DNA of 64,000 nt from Zopfochytrium polystomum (lineage: Eukaryota; Chytridiomycota; Chytridiomycetes; Chytridiales; Chytridiaceae). The translations under genes were made by a program, and so were the position numbers. Of this stretch, positions 1-10,212 are shown in pieces (positions within the stretch are counted from its first letter, which is position 1; every line of letters starts with the position of its first letter). The notes under the pieces were generated by a model, which saw nothing but the letters and a program-made list of their open reading frames with translations, was not told the DNA's origin and did no database searches. The stretch lies in the NCBI GenBank assembly GCA_025765615.1, contig JAIVFJ010000200.1:1-64000 (forward strand), given 5' to 3'.

Positions 1-50
1 CGCACACCCCCATCGTCTTTAAAGAGAGGTTGTTGTTTTTTGTTCTTGCA

Positions 51-350
51 CTCCTCTCTCTCTCTACTCTCTCTCCTCCGCTCTCTCTCTCTCTCTCTCT
101 TTCTCTCGTCGTTTCGTTGTTCTGTTGGCCTTACTACCCGTCTCTCGAAACCGCCTGGTGCGTCAGATTGATGTTTACGCTTGCAATGAATAATAACAAT
201 AAATAGAGCTTGTGGATTGTTGGGATCTCTGGACGCCTAATCACCTGCTGAATGACTGTTTTTTATTTGTCAACAACAAAGGAAATAAATTTGTGGTCTC
301 TCTCTCCTCTCTCTCTCTCTCTGTGTCTCTCTCTCTCTCTATCTCTCCCT
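51..350. repeat. Two CT microsatellites upstream of the first gene
   Basis: Two pyrimidine tracts built mainly of CT dinucleotides lie at about 51-108 and 295-350. The second ends about 95 nt before the ATG at 445. Similar tracts precede four other genes in this window, so they may be promoter elements as well as simple repeats. Nothing else recognisable is seen in bases 1-444. Confidence 0.8.
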
Positions 351-444
351 TGTCACGCCAACACACCACACAGCCACGAAGCAACCAAACCACCATTCAC
401 TCATCACTCAATCCAAAAAAATCAAACCAACGAACGACTCATAC

Positions 445-2039
445 ATGCCAGCCTCGCCGTCGACCTCGCGAGTGCTCCTCGCCCTCGCCTTCCTGCTTCT
501 CTCGTTCGCCTACTTCCCCGCCTGTAAGAAGAGAGGAAAGATGGAGCCTCTCATAGCACCCCCCTGCCCACCCGCACCCCCCCTCGGCCTGTCACTCTGC
601 GTGCATAAAGTCCCTCTCGCCCAGCCTGCCGTTTCTCCCAAACCTGGTGCGATTGTCTTGTCTCTTCTCGCATGGTTGATGGCAAGCGCGTGCTTGCGTG
701 CGTGCTTGCGTGCATGCCTGTGTGCGTTCGTGTGTGCGTGCGTGGCTGGGGTTGGCCCGTTGCATGCAGATCACCGTACCCACCACCGCCACGACTAGAT
801 CCCTCCCCATCTCCTTCTTCCCCAAAGGCGGGACCTCCCCCCAACCGAATGCTTCTGTCTGATCTGACTTTGCCAACCTGACAAACGAAAACACGCACCA
901 TCTTGCAGTCGTCGCCTTTTTCAGCGGGCGGTCCGACGTAACTTTTGTCAATCCATTTCGTACCTCGAGATCCGCTCCGTGACAAACCCAAGCAGCCGCT
1001 ACACGCCGGCGTTCCTCACTCTCTGGGTTTGTCCAAAACTAGTTTGCCCTTTTTTTTTTGTTTTTTCCTTTCCTATTCCTAACGAACCCATGTGCACCCA
1101 GGGCTTCTGCGTGACCAACTACAACAGACCCGCTTGCGCCTGGTACTCGTTCAAGAGCATCCTCACCGCAACGTACACGCTGAACCCGCCGGCTCCGCGG
1201 ACGTTCGCCAGCACAACCGCTACCCTGACCGAACTCGACGTCCTTGCTTCCCTTCCGCTCCCCGTCAACTCCCTCGCCTTCCTCCTGCTCTTCATCGCGC
1301 TCCCGATCCTCTTCGTCGCCTGGCTCCTCTCAGCCATCGGCGTCATCGTCCACCCGGGCTCCGCGGTCTCCGCCTCCGCCCCGCGAAACCGCCGCGCCGC
1401 CCGCGGCCTGGCCGTCGCCGCCTCCGCCCTCGCCGCCCTCACGGCCGCCCTGTACTTCCTCGCATTTGCCTTCATCATCGCGTTCGGCGTCGTGCTGCGC
1501 AACAAGATCATGACCGCCTTTGCCCGGAACGGAATCAACTCATCCGTGACGGGCGGCCTGCCCGCCGACGTCGCCGGCGCCGCCGCCGCAGCAACCATCG
1601 CCGCAGTGCTCGCGGGCATCGCAGCGGTCGTCGCGCGGCGGGAAGAGACCCGGGCCGCCACCGCGGCGGGCGACGGAGGTGCCGCGGTGTACGGGTACGG
1701 TTACCCAGCGTCGAACCCTGCGCCTGCGACGGCGTACGGATATGACTACGGGTACGCGACGGCCGGCGCACCTGCAAGCCGCGGCGGCGTACGCGGCGCC
1801 GGTGTATCCCGAAAAGGTCGACTTTTCGGTGTCGTCGGAGGCCGGCCTCGGCGCCGCCGCTGCCGCCGCCAAAGGACGGGGCGGAGCTGCACGCCGCGTC
1901 CGGGTACGCGAGCGAGACGCTGCACTCGTACGGGGGCGCCGGTGCGCCGGCGTACCACGAGACCGGCGGCGCGCAGAACCCGGTGTACGTGCCCGCCGCG
2001 GCGGCGAACTCTCCGCCGTCGGGGTACCTTCGGGCATGA
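445..2039 (+). CDS. SUR7/PalI-like four-TM membrane protein (three exons, apparent frameshifts)
   Basis: Exons are 445-523, 909-1026 and 1102-2039. Exon 1 encodes a hydrophobic first segment. The loop carries G-F-C and then ILTATYTLNPPAP. Three further hydrophobic stretches follow (LAFLLLFIALPILFVAWLL, the SALAALTAALYFLAFAF region and the AAAAATIAAVLAGIAAVV region), then a Tyr/Gly/Ala-rich cytosolic tail with YGYGYP and YGYDYGY. This fits fungal SUR7/PalI-type plasma-membrane proteins, which organise eisosomes or act in cell-wall and pH signalling. The exon plan and loop motif match the gene at 16680-18148 (minus). To read through, exon 2 needs one added base (about 937-979) and the tail needs two single-base removals (about 1755-1785 and at the AAA near 1870). 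With these the CDS is 378 codons and ends at the TGA at 2037-2039. Family assignment is from topology and the paralog, not from a search. Confidence 0.7.
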
Positions 2040-2883
2040 AGAGGTTCTTACCTCTTGGGGGGATCTCGGGTGTTTCTCCTCCACCTCCAGACTAGACTTC
2101 TGCTGACTGGAATAGGAGTTTCTACGTTGTTTTAGAATCTCATCGCTTCCTGTTACACCCGCTGCTGCTCACGGAGATCTTTTACTTATTTTATGCTGTT
2201 TGGTTTGCACTGTACTATGATGTCCATCCCGTCCATCTTGCCGTGCCTGCCCGTATTGGAACCTTTTTTCTCTGCTCCCCTGCCTACTAAAGATCAAACC
2301 AACCTCGTCTTTTCTATATTCCAATCCTTTTTTTCTCTCCTTGGGGCCAAAAACAAAACCTGCTAGTTTCGCATTCCTAAAAATCCTCCCCGTTGTTTCT
2401 GTTTCTTCTTCGCCGTTTGCGACGTGCTCATCCATTTGAAACGTACCGCTCTCTCCCCACATTCTCCTTTTTTCGTCTGCCTCACACCCCGTCCTTCCGC
2501 CTCTGCAGGCGGATCAGGCACAACACCAACGTCCAACGCGTACCCTTTTTTGTTCCGTTTCTTGTTCGTGCTGTTGGTCCTCCGTCGAAAAGCCCCCCCA
2601 GCTGCGCACTCCGCCCGAGTCGTCTCCCGCCCCCCATCCTGGCAGCTCTTGTCGTTCCTTTCATTGTTCCTTTGTTTTTCTTAAATATGAGTGCCTCCCT
2701 CATCGTGTTGGGGACGGGTGGTTGTGGAAAAAAAGTAACAAAATTAGTTGTATTGTGTGGGTAATAATTTTTTTTCCAGACAGTTTGACAGTCGCGCCAG
2801 AATTTATAAACCCCCCACACATCATCGTGCAGAATTGGTGACTGCCCGAGAGTACCAATTCGTTCAAAGGGCATACGATGGTG
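2040..2883. other. Intergenic, nothing recognised
   Basis: This is the 3' flank of the SUR7-like gene. It is T-rich with pyrimidine runs and short open frames that have no coding character. No RNA gene, repeat family or promoter was identified. Confidence 0.6.
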
Positions 2884-2967
2884 CGCCCCACACAGGACTC
2901 GAACCTGCACTCCCTGGAAGGGAAATGCCTTAAATGGACACCGCGTTAGCCACTCCGCCAATGGGGC
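2884..2967 (-). tRNA. Type II tRNA-like gene (Ser/Leu class), anticodon loop aberrant
   Basis: On the minus strand this 84-nt sequence folds as a tRNA with a long variable arm. The 7-bp acceptor stem is GCCCCAT with GTGGGGC. The D-stem is GCG/CGC, the anticodon stem GTGTC/GGCAT, the variable arm CCCT-TCC-AGGG, and the T-arm GCAGG-TTCGAGT-CCTGT. The discriminator base is G, as in many tRNA-Ser genes. The 7-nt anticodon loop reads CATTTAA, so position 33 is A instead of the nearly invariant T, and the formal anticodon would be TTT, which does not match a Ser or Leu type II tRNA. It may be a mutated gene, a pseudogene or a tRNA-derived element. Confidence 0.6.
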
Positions 2968-2974
2968 TGCTGCA

Positions 2975-3067
2975 GTCAAAAACTCAAACCTGTAACCACC
3001 GACGGGGAGGCTCTATTTAAAGTAGCTCCATAAAGTAGCACAGCGTTTACCATTCCGCCAATGGGAC
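2975..3067 (-). pseudogene. Decayed tRNA-like copy next to the previous one
   Basis: Immediately 5' (minus strand) of the tRNA-like gene is a diverged relative. It begins with CCCATTGGCGGAATGG, close to the CCCATTGGCGGAGTGG of its neighbour, and ends with a B-box-like GGTTTGAGTTTTT. The middle has diverged and the stems no longer pair well. It looks like a tandem duplicate or the head of a tRNA-derived repeat. Confidence 0.45.
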
Positions 3068-3138
3068 AAGTGTGACTGCTAAGCATGTCAATTAATTTAA
3101 CGTTTTCTTTCAGAAACTGGAAGTAGAGTGTCCAATCA

Positions 3139-3541
3139 ACGATCGTTTGCGCAACCGGACATGGGCCGAAGTGGGCAACGTAACTCCGGCAAATTGGTGA
3201 ACTGAGGAGCCGATTTCTTTTCTTTCTTATGTAGTTTTTTTTTTTTTCCCCTGTTGTTTTCGCGAGCAGTCCCAGGTTGCCCGTTTTTTCTTTCACGCTG
3301 CAACCGGAATTTGGGTCCACAAAGCAGTTCAAATAGACCGAGGTACGAAGGGTGGATTAAGGGGCTCATTTTCTCTTTGCACTGATGCCTTTTCTACGTT
3401 CGCCTGGATTACTGGTTCGATGTACGATCACCGTAAAATGTTCTCATTCCTCATCCTCCTTGGCGGTGGACAACAGCTGCAGTCTTGGCGCAGTTTGCGG
3501 TCGTCATTGGTTGTGGCGCAGCAATGATACTATCTTTCCGG
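3139..3541 (+). repeat. Diverged duplication, copy 1 (5' end of an ankyrin-like gene)
   Basis: This segment is collinear with 7082-7510. Shared blocks include ACGATCGTTTGCGCAAC, a long T run, GGTTGCCCG, AAGCAGTTCAAAT, GAAGGGTGGATT, CTCATTCCTCATCCTCC and GTCATTGGTTGTGGCGCAGC. In copy 2 the block runs into the start codon of the ankyrin-like gene at 7493. Here the matching ATG (3524) is followed by a stop within a dozen codons, so copy 1 is a promoter plus truncated 5' end. Confidence 0.7.
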
Positions 3542-4046
3542 CCAAAGAAGTCGATTTAGAATATATGTGGTGAAAGATCATCGTGGTAACCATCGATCAG
3601 ACGATAGTGCTCGCCGAGTTTGAGAGGCTCCACGTGTGGCCAGCAGAGCCTGTACTCTTGAGTGCCGTTCTTGGGGGGAGGGTGAAAAAAAAAAAAATGT
3701 CACGCAACAAATAGGGGAAGAAACGATAAACATTCAGTGCACATGGACGTTATAGTTAAAAAGCCAGGAACAAGGTAAAAGACATTCACACACACCAAAT
3801 TCATCTTCGACTTTTGATATGGCACGTCAGGCGAGGGTGAACGCGCCACCGTCAGCAAAGTGACTGAAATATTGAACTCCGTAAAGAGTTTGTCAAATTT
3901 TGGCCAAACTGCCTGAAAACCAGCGACGATTGTAATTATTGAGTTAATTATTGATGATGTTTAGTCAACAATGAAAGATATCATTTATTGAAAACCGATG
4001 CGAGGCTGAGCTGGACAGGCCACATTCCCATCCATTCTGCCAAAGA
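3542..4046. other. Spacer, nothing recognised
   Basis: No coding frame, RNA gene or repeat was identified. An A run lies near 3690. Confidence 0.5.
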
Positions 4047-4720
4047 ATGTCCCAGATGGCGCTGTCTTCAACCAATCCCTCATTATCAATTATGCTCGAA
4101 CCACTTCATCCTGCCCTCGCTGTGCGAACCTTGGCCGAAATCGACGCGGTGGCCGCCGCGTCGGGACACCACGCTGCACATCTGCACTTTGCTAATTTCT
4201 TTCCAACGCCCGATGACAGTCCGATGACAGCAAGCGCAGCAACGGAACCGGCGACCTTCCTCGTCAACGAGTTGCGTGAAAAGTGGAAGCAGCGCAGGAA
4301 CTATACCCGTATCGGCGAGCCATGTCCGACGCTTGGCACGCGGTAGCAGCAAACGGCGCAGTGAGCACACTCAGCGTGCAAGCGCTGTCACCCAAAGTCA
4401 CGACAATCTGCCTGAAGCGGCTTTCGATCGCTCTGTGAGGGTCGAAACCACATGGCGGAGTACCAAGGGTTTGTTGCAGGAAATCTTGGGCAAGAAGGCG
4501 AGGGAGCAGCGGGCGTTGCGGGCCATTGGGAACGGTCCACACCCGGCGGCGGGCGGCATCCTTTTGTTCCTGCTTGCCGCAGCAAAGCCGATGTCGCGGG
4601 TGGGGGAACTGGAGTTGGTGAACTTTAACGTGGACTTGAGGCTGATTTAAGTTTTGGGGGGCTCAATCTGATGTTTTGGAGCGTATCAAGCTGACCAGTT
4701 GCAGTGCGACACGGCACCGC
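4047..4720 (+). pseudogene. F-box/LRR-like gene relic, copy 1
   Basis: An ATG frame at 4047-4346 (99 codons) gives protein-like sequence and then breaks. It is followed in another frame by a stretch ending in GELELVNFNVDLRL (about 4600-4647) and, in a third, LERIKLTSCSATR. The last two resemble leucine-rich-repeat units of fungal F-box/LRR proteins (x-L-x-x-L-E-L-x-x-F). The same pair recurs at 5160-5300. No continuous frame or convincing introns join the pieces, so this is probably a decayed gene. The F-box assignment is an inference; only the LRR-like character is visible. Confidence 0.4.
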
Positions 4721-4739
4721 CCTAGATTCCCACGCTGTA

Positions 4740-5560
4740 CACCGATGACGACGACTCCGACTTCGATTTCTTGCAGCACCGCGTCACCAAGCTCAGTGCA
4801 ACCGTCATGATCAAACGCTTGGAAAGCGCTGGCGGCAAAGGATGCCGTGCGGACGCTCGACTTTCAGTCGCTCGTGGACGCAAACAGGAGGAGGACTCAC
4901 AGCGGCAAATGGAGAACGGCGGCGTGCGGGAGCTGCCGCCAAAGATCGCCACGAGCTGGAGAACGGCGCGGTGGCGCGCGTTCATAGGCAGGCTGAAGCG
5001 TCTGTCGATCGGCCTATGGGGAGACACACTCGAAAATGGCTGGCGTCCTATCACATGGAGGGGTACGCAGAGTTCGTGTCCGTCGACGTACCGAAGAACA
5101 CTTAAGCTGCGCGTGTTGCAGGTGGTCGCGCAGCTGGATAACTCAATTTTGCGCTTTGACAAGAAGATCTGGACAAAGTCGATGCCGCAGCTGCGGGAGC
5201 TGGAGTTGGTGGGCTTCACCGTTGACATGGGGTTGGTCGAGTTCTTGGAGGCGCCGCGAAAGTCTTGGAGCGCCTTTGGCTGACGAACTGCAGGGCGCCG
5301 CCGGCTGCACGTGGGCGCAGTTCTTTGCGCACATTGCCGACTCGCATGCGACCGCGCTTGTGGAGATTCGCGTGGAAAGCGAAAGAAAACCGCTGTCCGA
5401 GCAGGAGGATAAGTTTGATGGTGACGCCTTTGTCGCACGCCGGAGGAACCGGACACGATTAGAGAAACTTGCAGGCTACTTCGGGCGAACAAAAAGCTTC
5501 GTCTCTTCTTCCGTCTTCTTGAACCGCTGTCAAGCACTAAGGCAGACACGAAGACTATAA
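4740..5560 (+). pseudogene. F-box/LRR-like gene relic, copy 2
   Basis: Overlapping open frames at 4771-5283 and 5036-5560 share LRR-like sequence, for example LPGVVAQ-like helices followed by MPQLRELELVGFTVDMG (about 5182-5232), VEFLEAP and, after a frame change, LERLWLTNCRAPPAA. Around 4830 a third frame gives AVRTLDFQSLVDANRRR. At least two frame changes are needed to connect these, so the gene appears broken. It duplicates the LRR segment of the relic just upstream. Confidence 0.4.
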
Positions 5561-6265
5561 TCCGCAGTTTTGAGAGGAGGTGCAGATCTGGCAGCGTACA
5601 ATCAAGCCCAGGCACACGTTCACAGAAATATGATGAGGGCAAACAGCCGTCTGCCGATAAAAAATTTTACTTTTTCCTCTTCAACCAATCGGCCCAGTTG
5701 TGTTCAACACTAACCTCGGAACTGCGGCGGATGTGACGATTTGGTGATGGGTTGCCGACAAGAACCTCTTCGTTTTTTCTTCTTCACTGATGCGAAGAGC
5801 CTCGTCCTCGATCCTCCGCATGGGAGACCAAGGTAGTCACGCTAGTTTTATATGCTTGAAGGTGAAGTGCCGCCTGCGCTCCAGGCAGTAGGGAGATATC
5901 GAGCCGGAGCTGTCCGGTGTTGGTGTTAGATTCACTGTGGTATCGGGTTGGCCGAGTCCGTTCGCTGCGGGATGAGGATACCCGAGAAGAAGCCTGTGCG
6001 GAAGGCCGGCCCGTTGCTGCCGGCGGAACGGGTGAAGTGCACCTTCGATCTGCCCTCGTCATATCGGAAGGAACTTTGAGTTAAGCGACGATGCCGCCGA
6101 ATCAAGATCGTCCAACCAAGTTCGATGCACAGTTGCCGAGTGGCCAATTCTGCGCATATGGGGTATCTGGTAAAATGAGCTATTCGCTTCTATGTTGAGG
6201 CAAGACAGCGCAGCCAGGGACGCCCACGCGGTGCGTTCACAGGGAAAGAAAAGGCTGATCTCCGT
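5561..6265. other. Spacer, nothing recognised
   Basis: Only short, low-quality open frames on both strands. No feature could be supported. Confidence 0.5.
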
Positions 6266-7021
6266 TTGCACGTCGTTACACTTTCAGACCCTGGAAGAAG
6301 GATGCTATCAAAGGCAAGCGCCGCTGTTCCGTGTCCGTGTCGGTCCCACCGTCTCTTTGTGAGGTCGCTGACCTCCGTCCGGACGCAGTCCGACGGGTGC
6401 TATCTTTCCATGATCAAACATCTGCCAAGTCAAGCTCGTGGGCATTGCTTTCATTGTACGCGTCCAACACCAACGGGCAGGTGACCCTCAAAGACACCAC
6501 GGCCAACGTGACGACGTCGGTCAAGGTGGGCGGGGCGTGGGCCGCCTCGGACGTGCTGGAGGTCGTGTTCCAGCGGCTGACGCTCCTGGCGCTGCTGCAG
6601 TAGAAGACGAACCTCGCAGCCGTTGCAGTTCCACGGCGTGGTGCTGAAAGTGACGTCAACGCTGCCGGTGTTGAACAAGGCGGACTTTAGGCTTGCGAGT
6701 GTCGCGGTGCAGGACCTGGGGAGCCGCGGCTTGGGCCTTGCGACCACGGCGGGGACGTCGAAAGCGCTGGATTCGACCCTGTTTCCGACAGTCGTCAATC
6801 TGACGATTGCACAGGAGGTCATTCTCCTTTCGCAGTTTCTCAACAAGCCTCAGCCAGTCATCGTGTTGGGACAGGAGAGGGTCGCGATCGCAGCAGACTT
6901 TGAAGAAGTCGGTGCCTCCTTTCATAAATTAACGTTCGTGGTTTTTTCGATTATCGACGGTTTCATTGAAGCGAGGGCCAGTCCGCTTCAAATTGTCACG
7001 GAGCTGGTATCGCTTCACTGA
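6266..7021 (+). pseudogene. Unrecognised gene relic in two frames
   Basis: The first frame (6331-6603) has coding character, with QVTLKDTTANVTTSVKVGG, and ends at a TAG at 6601. A second frame (6623-7021) continues with LKVTSTLPVLNKADFRLASV and further plausible protein sequence to a TGA near 7021. The join needs a frame change and passes a stop, and no clear intron fits. No family was recognised with confidence. It lies just before the duplicated promoter block at 7082. Confidence 0.35.
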
Positions 7022-7081
7022 AATAATGTTTATTTTCTCTGCGTTCTCTTCCGGAAGAACGAAGAATGAACATGCGCAAGC

Positions 7082-7510
7082 ACGATCGTTTGCGCAACGG
7101 ATAAGGCCGAAGGGGGGCAGCGTAACTAAGCAGTCGAGTTTTTTTTTTTTTTTTTTTTTTTTTTTCATCCTTTTTCCCTTGTTGAAAAAAACGTGCTGGG
7201 CGCAGTCCGGGGTTGCCCGCTTCAAGTTGCTTTCGCTCTTCGGCCGGCAGTTGGGTTCACAAGCAGTTCAAATGACAGAGTATGAAGGGTGGATTGAGAG
7301 GCTTATCTTTTCTTTGCTTTGCTTCCTATTCTAAGTTCGCTTGCATGCGCCCTCCTGTTTGATGTACGGTCGCCCTTCCTTGTTCTCATTCCTCATCCTC
7401 CATGGCGGAGACAGCGGTTGCAGGCAACGAGATCAGGGCCAGACAGCCGTTTCTTGGCGCAGTTTCTGATCGTCATTGGTTGTGGCGCAGCGATGATGCT
7501 GTCCATCTTG
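7082..7510 (+). repeat. Diverged duplication, copy 2 (promoter and start of ankyrin-like gene)
   Basis: Collinear partner of 3139-3541, including the internal T run (about 7140-7165). It ends in the start codon region of the ankyrin-like gene at 7493. The duplication must predate much of the decay between the two loci, since only blocks of 15-20 nt are still identical. Confidence 0.7.
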
Positions 7511-8601
7511 CCCGTCGCCCAATCCGACCCGAAGACGATCCTCCCTTACCTCCCAGGCGCCGACCGCTTCCGCCTCGCCACGCTCCTGCAAACCGAGAAG
7601 CGGTACCAAGCCCTTGCGCTCTACTTGATCCCTCCGCCTCGCTCGTCAACGCGTCGCGCCGCGGCCTCGTCGACCTCCTCGACTTTCGCCTTCGCCACGC
7701 CACCCGTCGCGTCCGTCGGCGCCGTCGAGTCGCTCCTCCGGCTTCTCAAGTCCAGCGAGACGAGCAGCTGCCCGGGCGAACTTCCGTCGGCGCCGTCGAA
7801 GGCGCGACCGCCGCCGCCGTCGGTGCGGATCGAGTGGTGGGACGACCTGGAGGGCGAAGGGGACATTATCTATTCCCGCGTCCTTGACGCGGCGCTCCGC
7901 GCTGCCGCGGCGAACAACCACGTCGCGGTGCTGGACTGGTGGTTCACCCGCACGGCACAGCCGGTTCTGAGCCTCACCACGGTCATTCTGCGAGAAATCG
8001 CGGCCGCCGCGCTGATGGGCGGCGCGGTTGGGGCCCTCTCGTGGTGCAGGGATTCGCGCGGTTGGAACCCGCAGGACATTGCCGTCTGGCGCCTCCGATT
8101 CACGCCCACGGTGAAACACGCGGAGGCGCTTGAGTGACTCGAGAGGGCAGCCGAGGAGGAAAGCCTCACGGAGGAGATCATTTCTCTTCGCTCCACCGAC
8201 GACGAGCAGGAGCTGGCGCTGCTTCGTCGCAGGGCGATCTTATGGTGTACTCGGCGGCTCGTGCCGCCAAGCAGGGCCACGTTGCGGTGCTGCGCTGGAT
8301 CGCGGACCTCGACGGCGCCAGCATTCACAGTGAGACGGTCGCAACGGCCGCGACGGAGAACGGGCACATCGCGGTTCTGGAGTGGTGGAGAGCGCATTTC
8401 CCGGGGGACCCGTGGCGGCCGCAAGAGTCGCATATCGTCATAGCTTGCTCCCGCGATCACGCGGGCGTCCTGGAGTTCTGGTGGCGCAACTATCATGTCG
8501 ATTCGACAGAGTGGCAGGATGCAGCGCTGGACGCTGCAGCGACGGGGCGTTGGTGGGAGGAGGCGAGGCATCGTTTGCCTCCGTCCGCGTACGCCTGGTA
8601 G
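7493..8601 (+). pseudogene. Ankyrin-like WW-repeat gene, disrupted
   Basis: The ATG at 7493 opens a frame whose start (PKTILPYLPGADRFRLATLL) parallels the intact gene at 8854. It contains one repeat typical of the family (NNHVAVLDWW, about 7915-7945). The frame meets TGA at 8135-8137 but continues sensibly after it (LERAAEEESLTEEIISL), then changes frame near 8210-8235. The rest, to 8601, carries QGHVAVLRW, NGHIAVLEWW and HAGVLEFWW. Either TGG became TGA plus an indel, or an intron was missed; no splice pair gives correct phase. The protein would be an ankyrin-repeat-like scaffold. Its intact tandem relative follows 250 bp downstream. Confidence 0.6.
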
Positions 8602-8853
8602 CCATTCGGTTGTGATAGTGATCATCAGGAAGGCTGTGGGAACTAGGCATCCGTGTTGACAGTCTGCCTTTCCCGCTTATCCATTTCTGTTGTTCGGCTA
8701 ACTTTTTTAAATCCATGGTTGCTCTATTATCTGTCTGTCGCAGTGGTGGAACAGACGGGGGTGGAACTGCAGACTTGAACTAGCGAGAGGCGTTGACAAA
8801 AAAAAAATAAAACACGCTACCCTGTGGCGCAGCCAGCTACCAGGAGCAATAAG

Positions 8854-10212
8854 ATGCCCGACCTCGACAACCTCCACGTCGTTCTCCCCGCACAAATCGC
8901 CGACGTGATCTGCGCCGCTCCCTTCCTCCCCTTCCGCCCAGCCTTCCATCTCGCGACCCTCTTCCGCCTCCCCCGCCGCCAAGCCCTCCTCTACCGCGCC
9001 GCGCATCCCGCCGAGCTCGACACTGCCAGCGCCCACGGCCACACCCCCTTGCTATCCCTCCTCCTCCACATCAGCGTCGAACACAACCTCGCCCCGCGGT
9101 ACACCGCCTCCGCGATGGACGACGCCAGCGCGCACGGGCACGTCTCCGTGCTGCAGTGGTGGGCCGACAGCGGGATGCCGCTGCGCTACAGCGCGGCGGC
9201 GGTGCGGGATGCGGGGGCTGGCGGGCACGTGGCGGTGCTGGAGTGGTGGCGCGGGGCGGCGGCGGCGCGGCAAGTCGTCGTGCGGTACGACTTTACCGCG
9301 GTCGACGCGGCAAGCGCCGCGGGGCGCGTCGAGACGCTGCGGTGGTGGGCTGCGTCGGGGTTAGCGATGCGGTACACGGAGGACGCGGTCGACGGGGCGA
9401 GCGAGAACGGGCAGGTCGAGGTGCTGGAGTGGTGGTGCGGCAGCGGGATGGAGGTGCGGTACACGGAGCGCGCGATGGACGCCGCCGGCGGGCAAGGGCA
9501 TGTGGAGGTGCTGCAGTGGTGGCGGGGCAGCGGACTGGCGCTGCTGTACGACGGCTGGGCGGTGGACCGCGCAAGCGGACGCGGGCGTGTGGAGGTGCTG
9601 GAGTGGTGGCGTGGCAGCGGGCTGGAGGTGCGGTACACGGAGAGATCGCTGCGGGACGCGAGTAAGGAGGGGCATGTGCGGGTGCTGCAGTGGTGGCGGG
9701 ACAGTGGGTTTGCCCTGCGGTACGACAGCGGGGCGATGGACGATGCGAGTGCGGCGGGACAGGTGGCGGTGCTGAATTGGTGGCTCCTTAGCGGTCTCGC
9801 GGTGCTGTATACCCATGCGGCGGTAGACGATGCTAGCGAGAACGGTCACGTCGACGTGCTGGAGTGGTGGCTCTGCAGCGGGCTGACGGTCAAGTACACT
9901 GAGGCGGCGGTGGATATGGCGAGCGCGCTCGGCCACGTGGCTTGCTTGGAGTGGTGGCGGAGGTCCGGGTTGCTGATGAAGTACACTGACGAGACCCTCA
10001 ATGGGGCGAGCGCGTGGGGAAGGGTCGGCGTGCTGCAGTGGTGGCTTTCTTCGGGGCTGGAACTGAAGTACACAGAGGACGCGATGACGAACGCGACGGT
10101 GAACGGGCACACTGATGCGATACACTGGTGGAGAGAAAGCGGGCTTCCGCTGAAGGACTCGCTCGATGCTGCGACCCGCGTGTTGAGGTCTGCTGCCGAT
10201 TCCTTTCGATAA
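8854..10212 (+). CDS. Ankyrin-like WW-repeat protein
   Basis: This is a single-exon frame of 452 codons from the first ATG (MPDLDNLHVV); an upstream in-frame GTG at 8824 is unlikely to be used. After an N-terminal segment of about 75 residues resembling a degenerate F-box-type start (ADVICAAPFLPFRP) there are twelve repeats of about 33 residues. Each has the pattern A-x-x-x-G-H-V-x-V-L-x-W-W-x-x-S-G-L-x-x-x-Y-T-x-x-A-x-D. They resemble ankyrin repeats in helix-turn-helix spacing but carry a fixed WW at the end of the second helix. Such proteins are numerous in chytrid genomes and presumably bind other proteins. The last repeat (DAIHWWRESGLPLKD) is followed by a short tail. GC-rich, no introns; the disrupted gene just upstream is its closest visible relative. 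Confidence 0.85.
   Translation: MPDLDNLHVVLPAQIADVICAAPFLPFRPAFHLATLFRLPRRQALLYRAAHPAELDTASAHGHTPLLSLLLHISVEHNLAPRYTASAMDDASAHGHVSVLQWWADSGMPLRYSAAAVRDAGAGGHVAVLEWWRGAAAARQVVVRYDFTAVDAASAAGRVETLRWWAASGLAMRYTEDAVDGASENGQVEVLEWWCGSGMEVRYTERAMDAAGGQGHVEVLQWWRGSGLALLYDGWAVDRASGRGRVEVLEWWRGSGLEVRYTERSLRDASKEGHVRVLQWWRDSGFALRYDSGAMDDASAAGQVAVLNWWLLSGLAVLYTHAAVDDASENGHVDVLEWWLCSGLTVKYTEAAVDMASALGHVACLEWWRRSGLLMKYTDETLNGASAWGRVGVLQWWLSSGLELKYTEDAMTNATVNGHTDAIHWWRESGLPLKDSLDAATRVLRSAADSFR

Noticed and set aside
551..991. Minus-strand frames opposite the first intron of the SUR7-like gene
   Set aside because: GC-rich antisense with Arg/Gly-rich translation, no domain, start or splice support.
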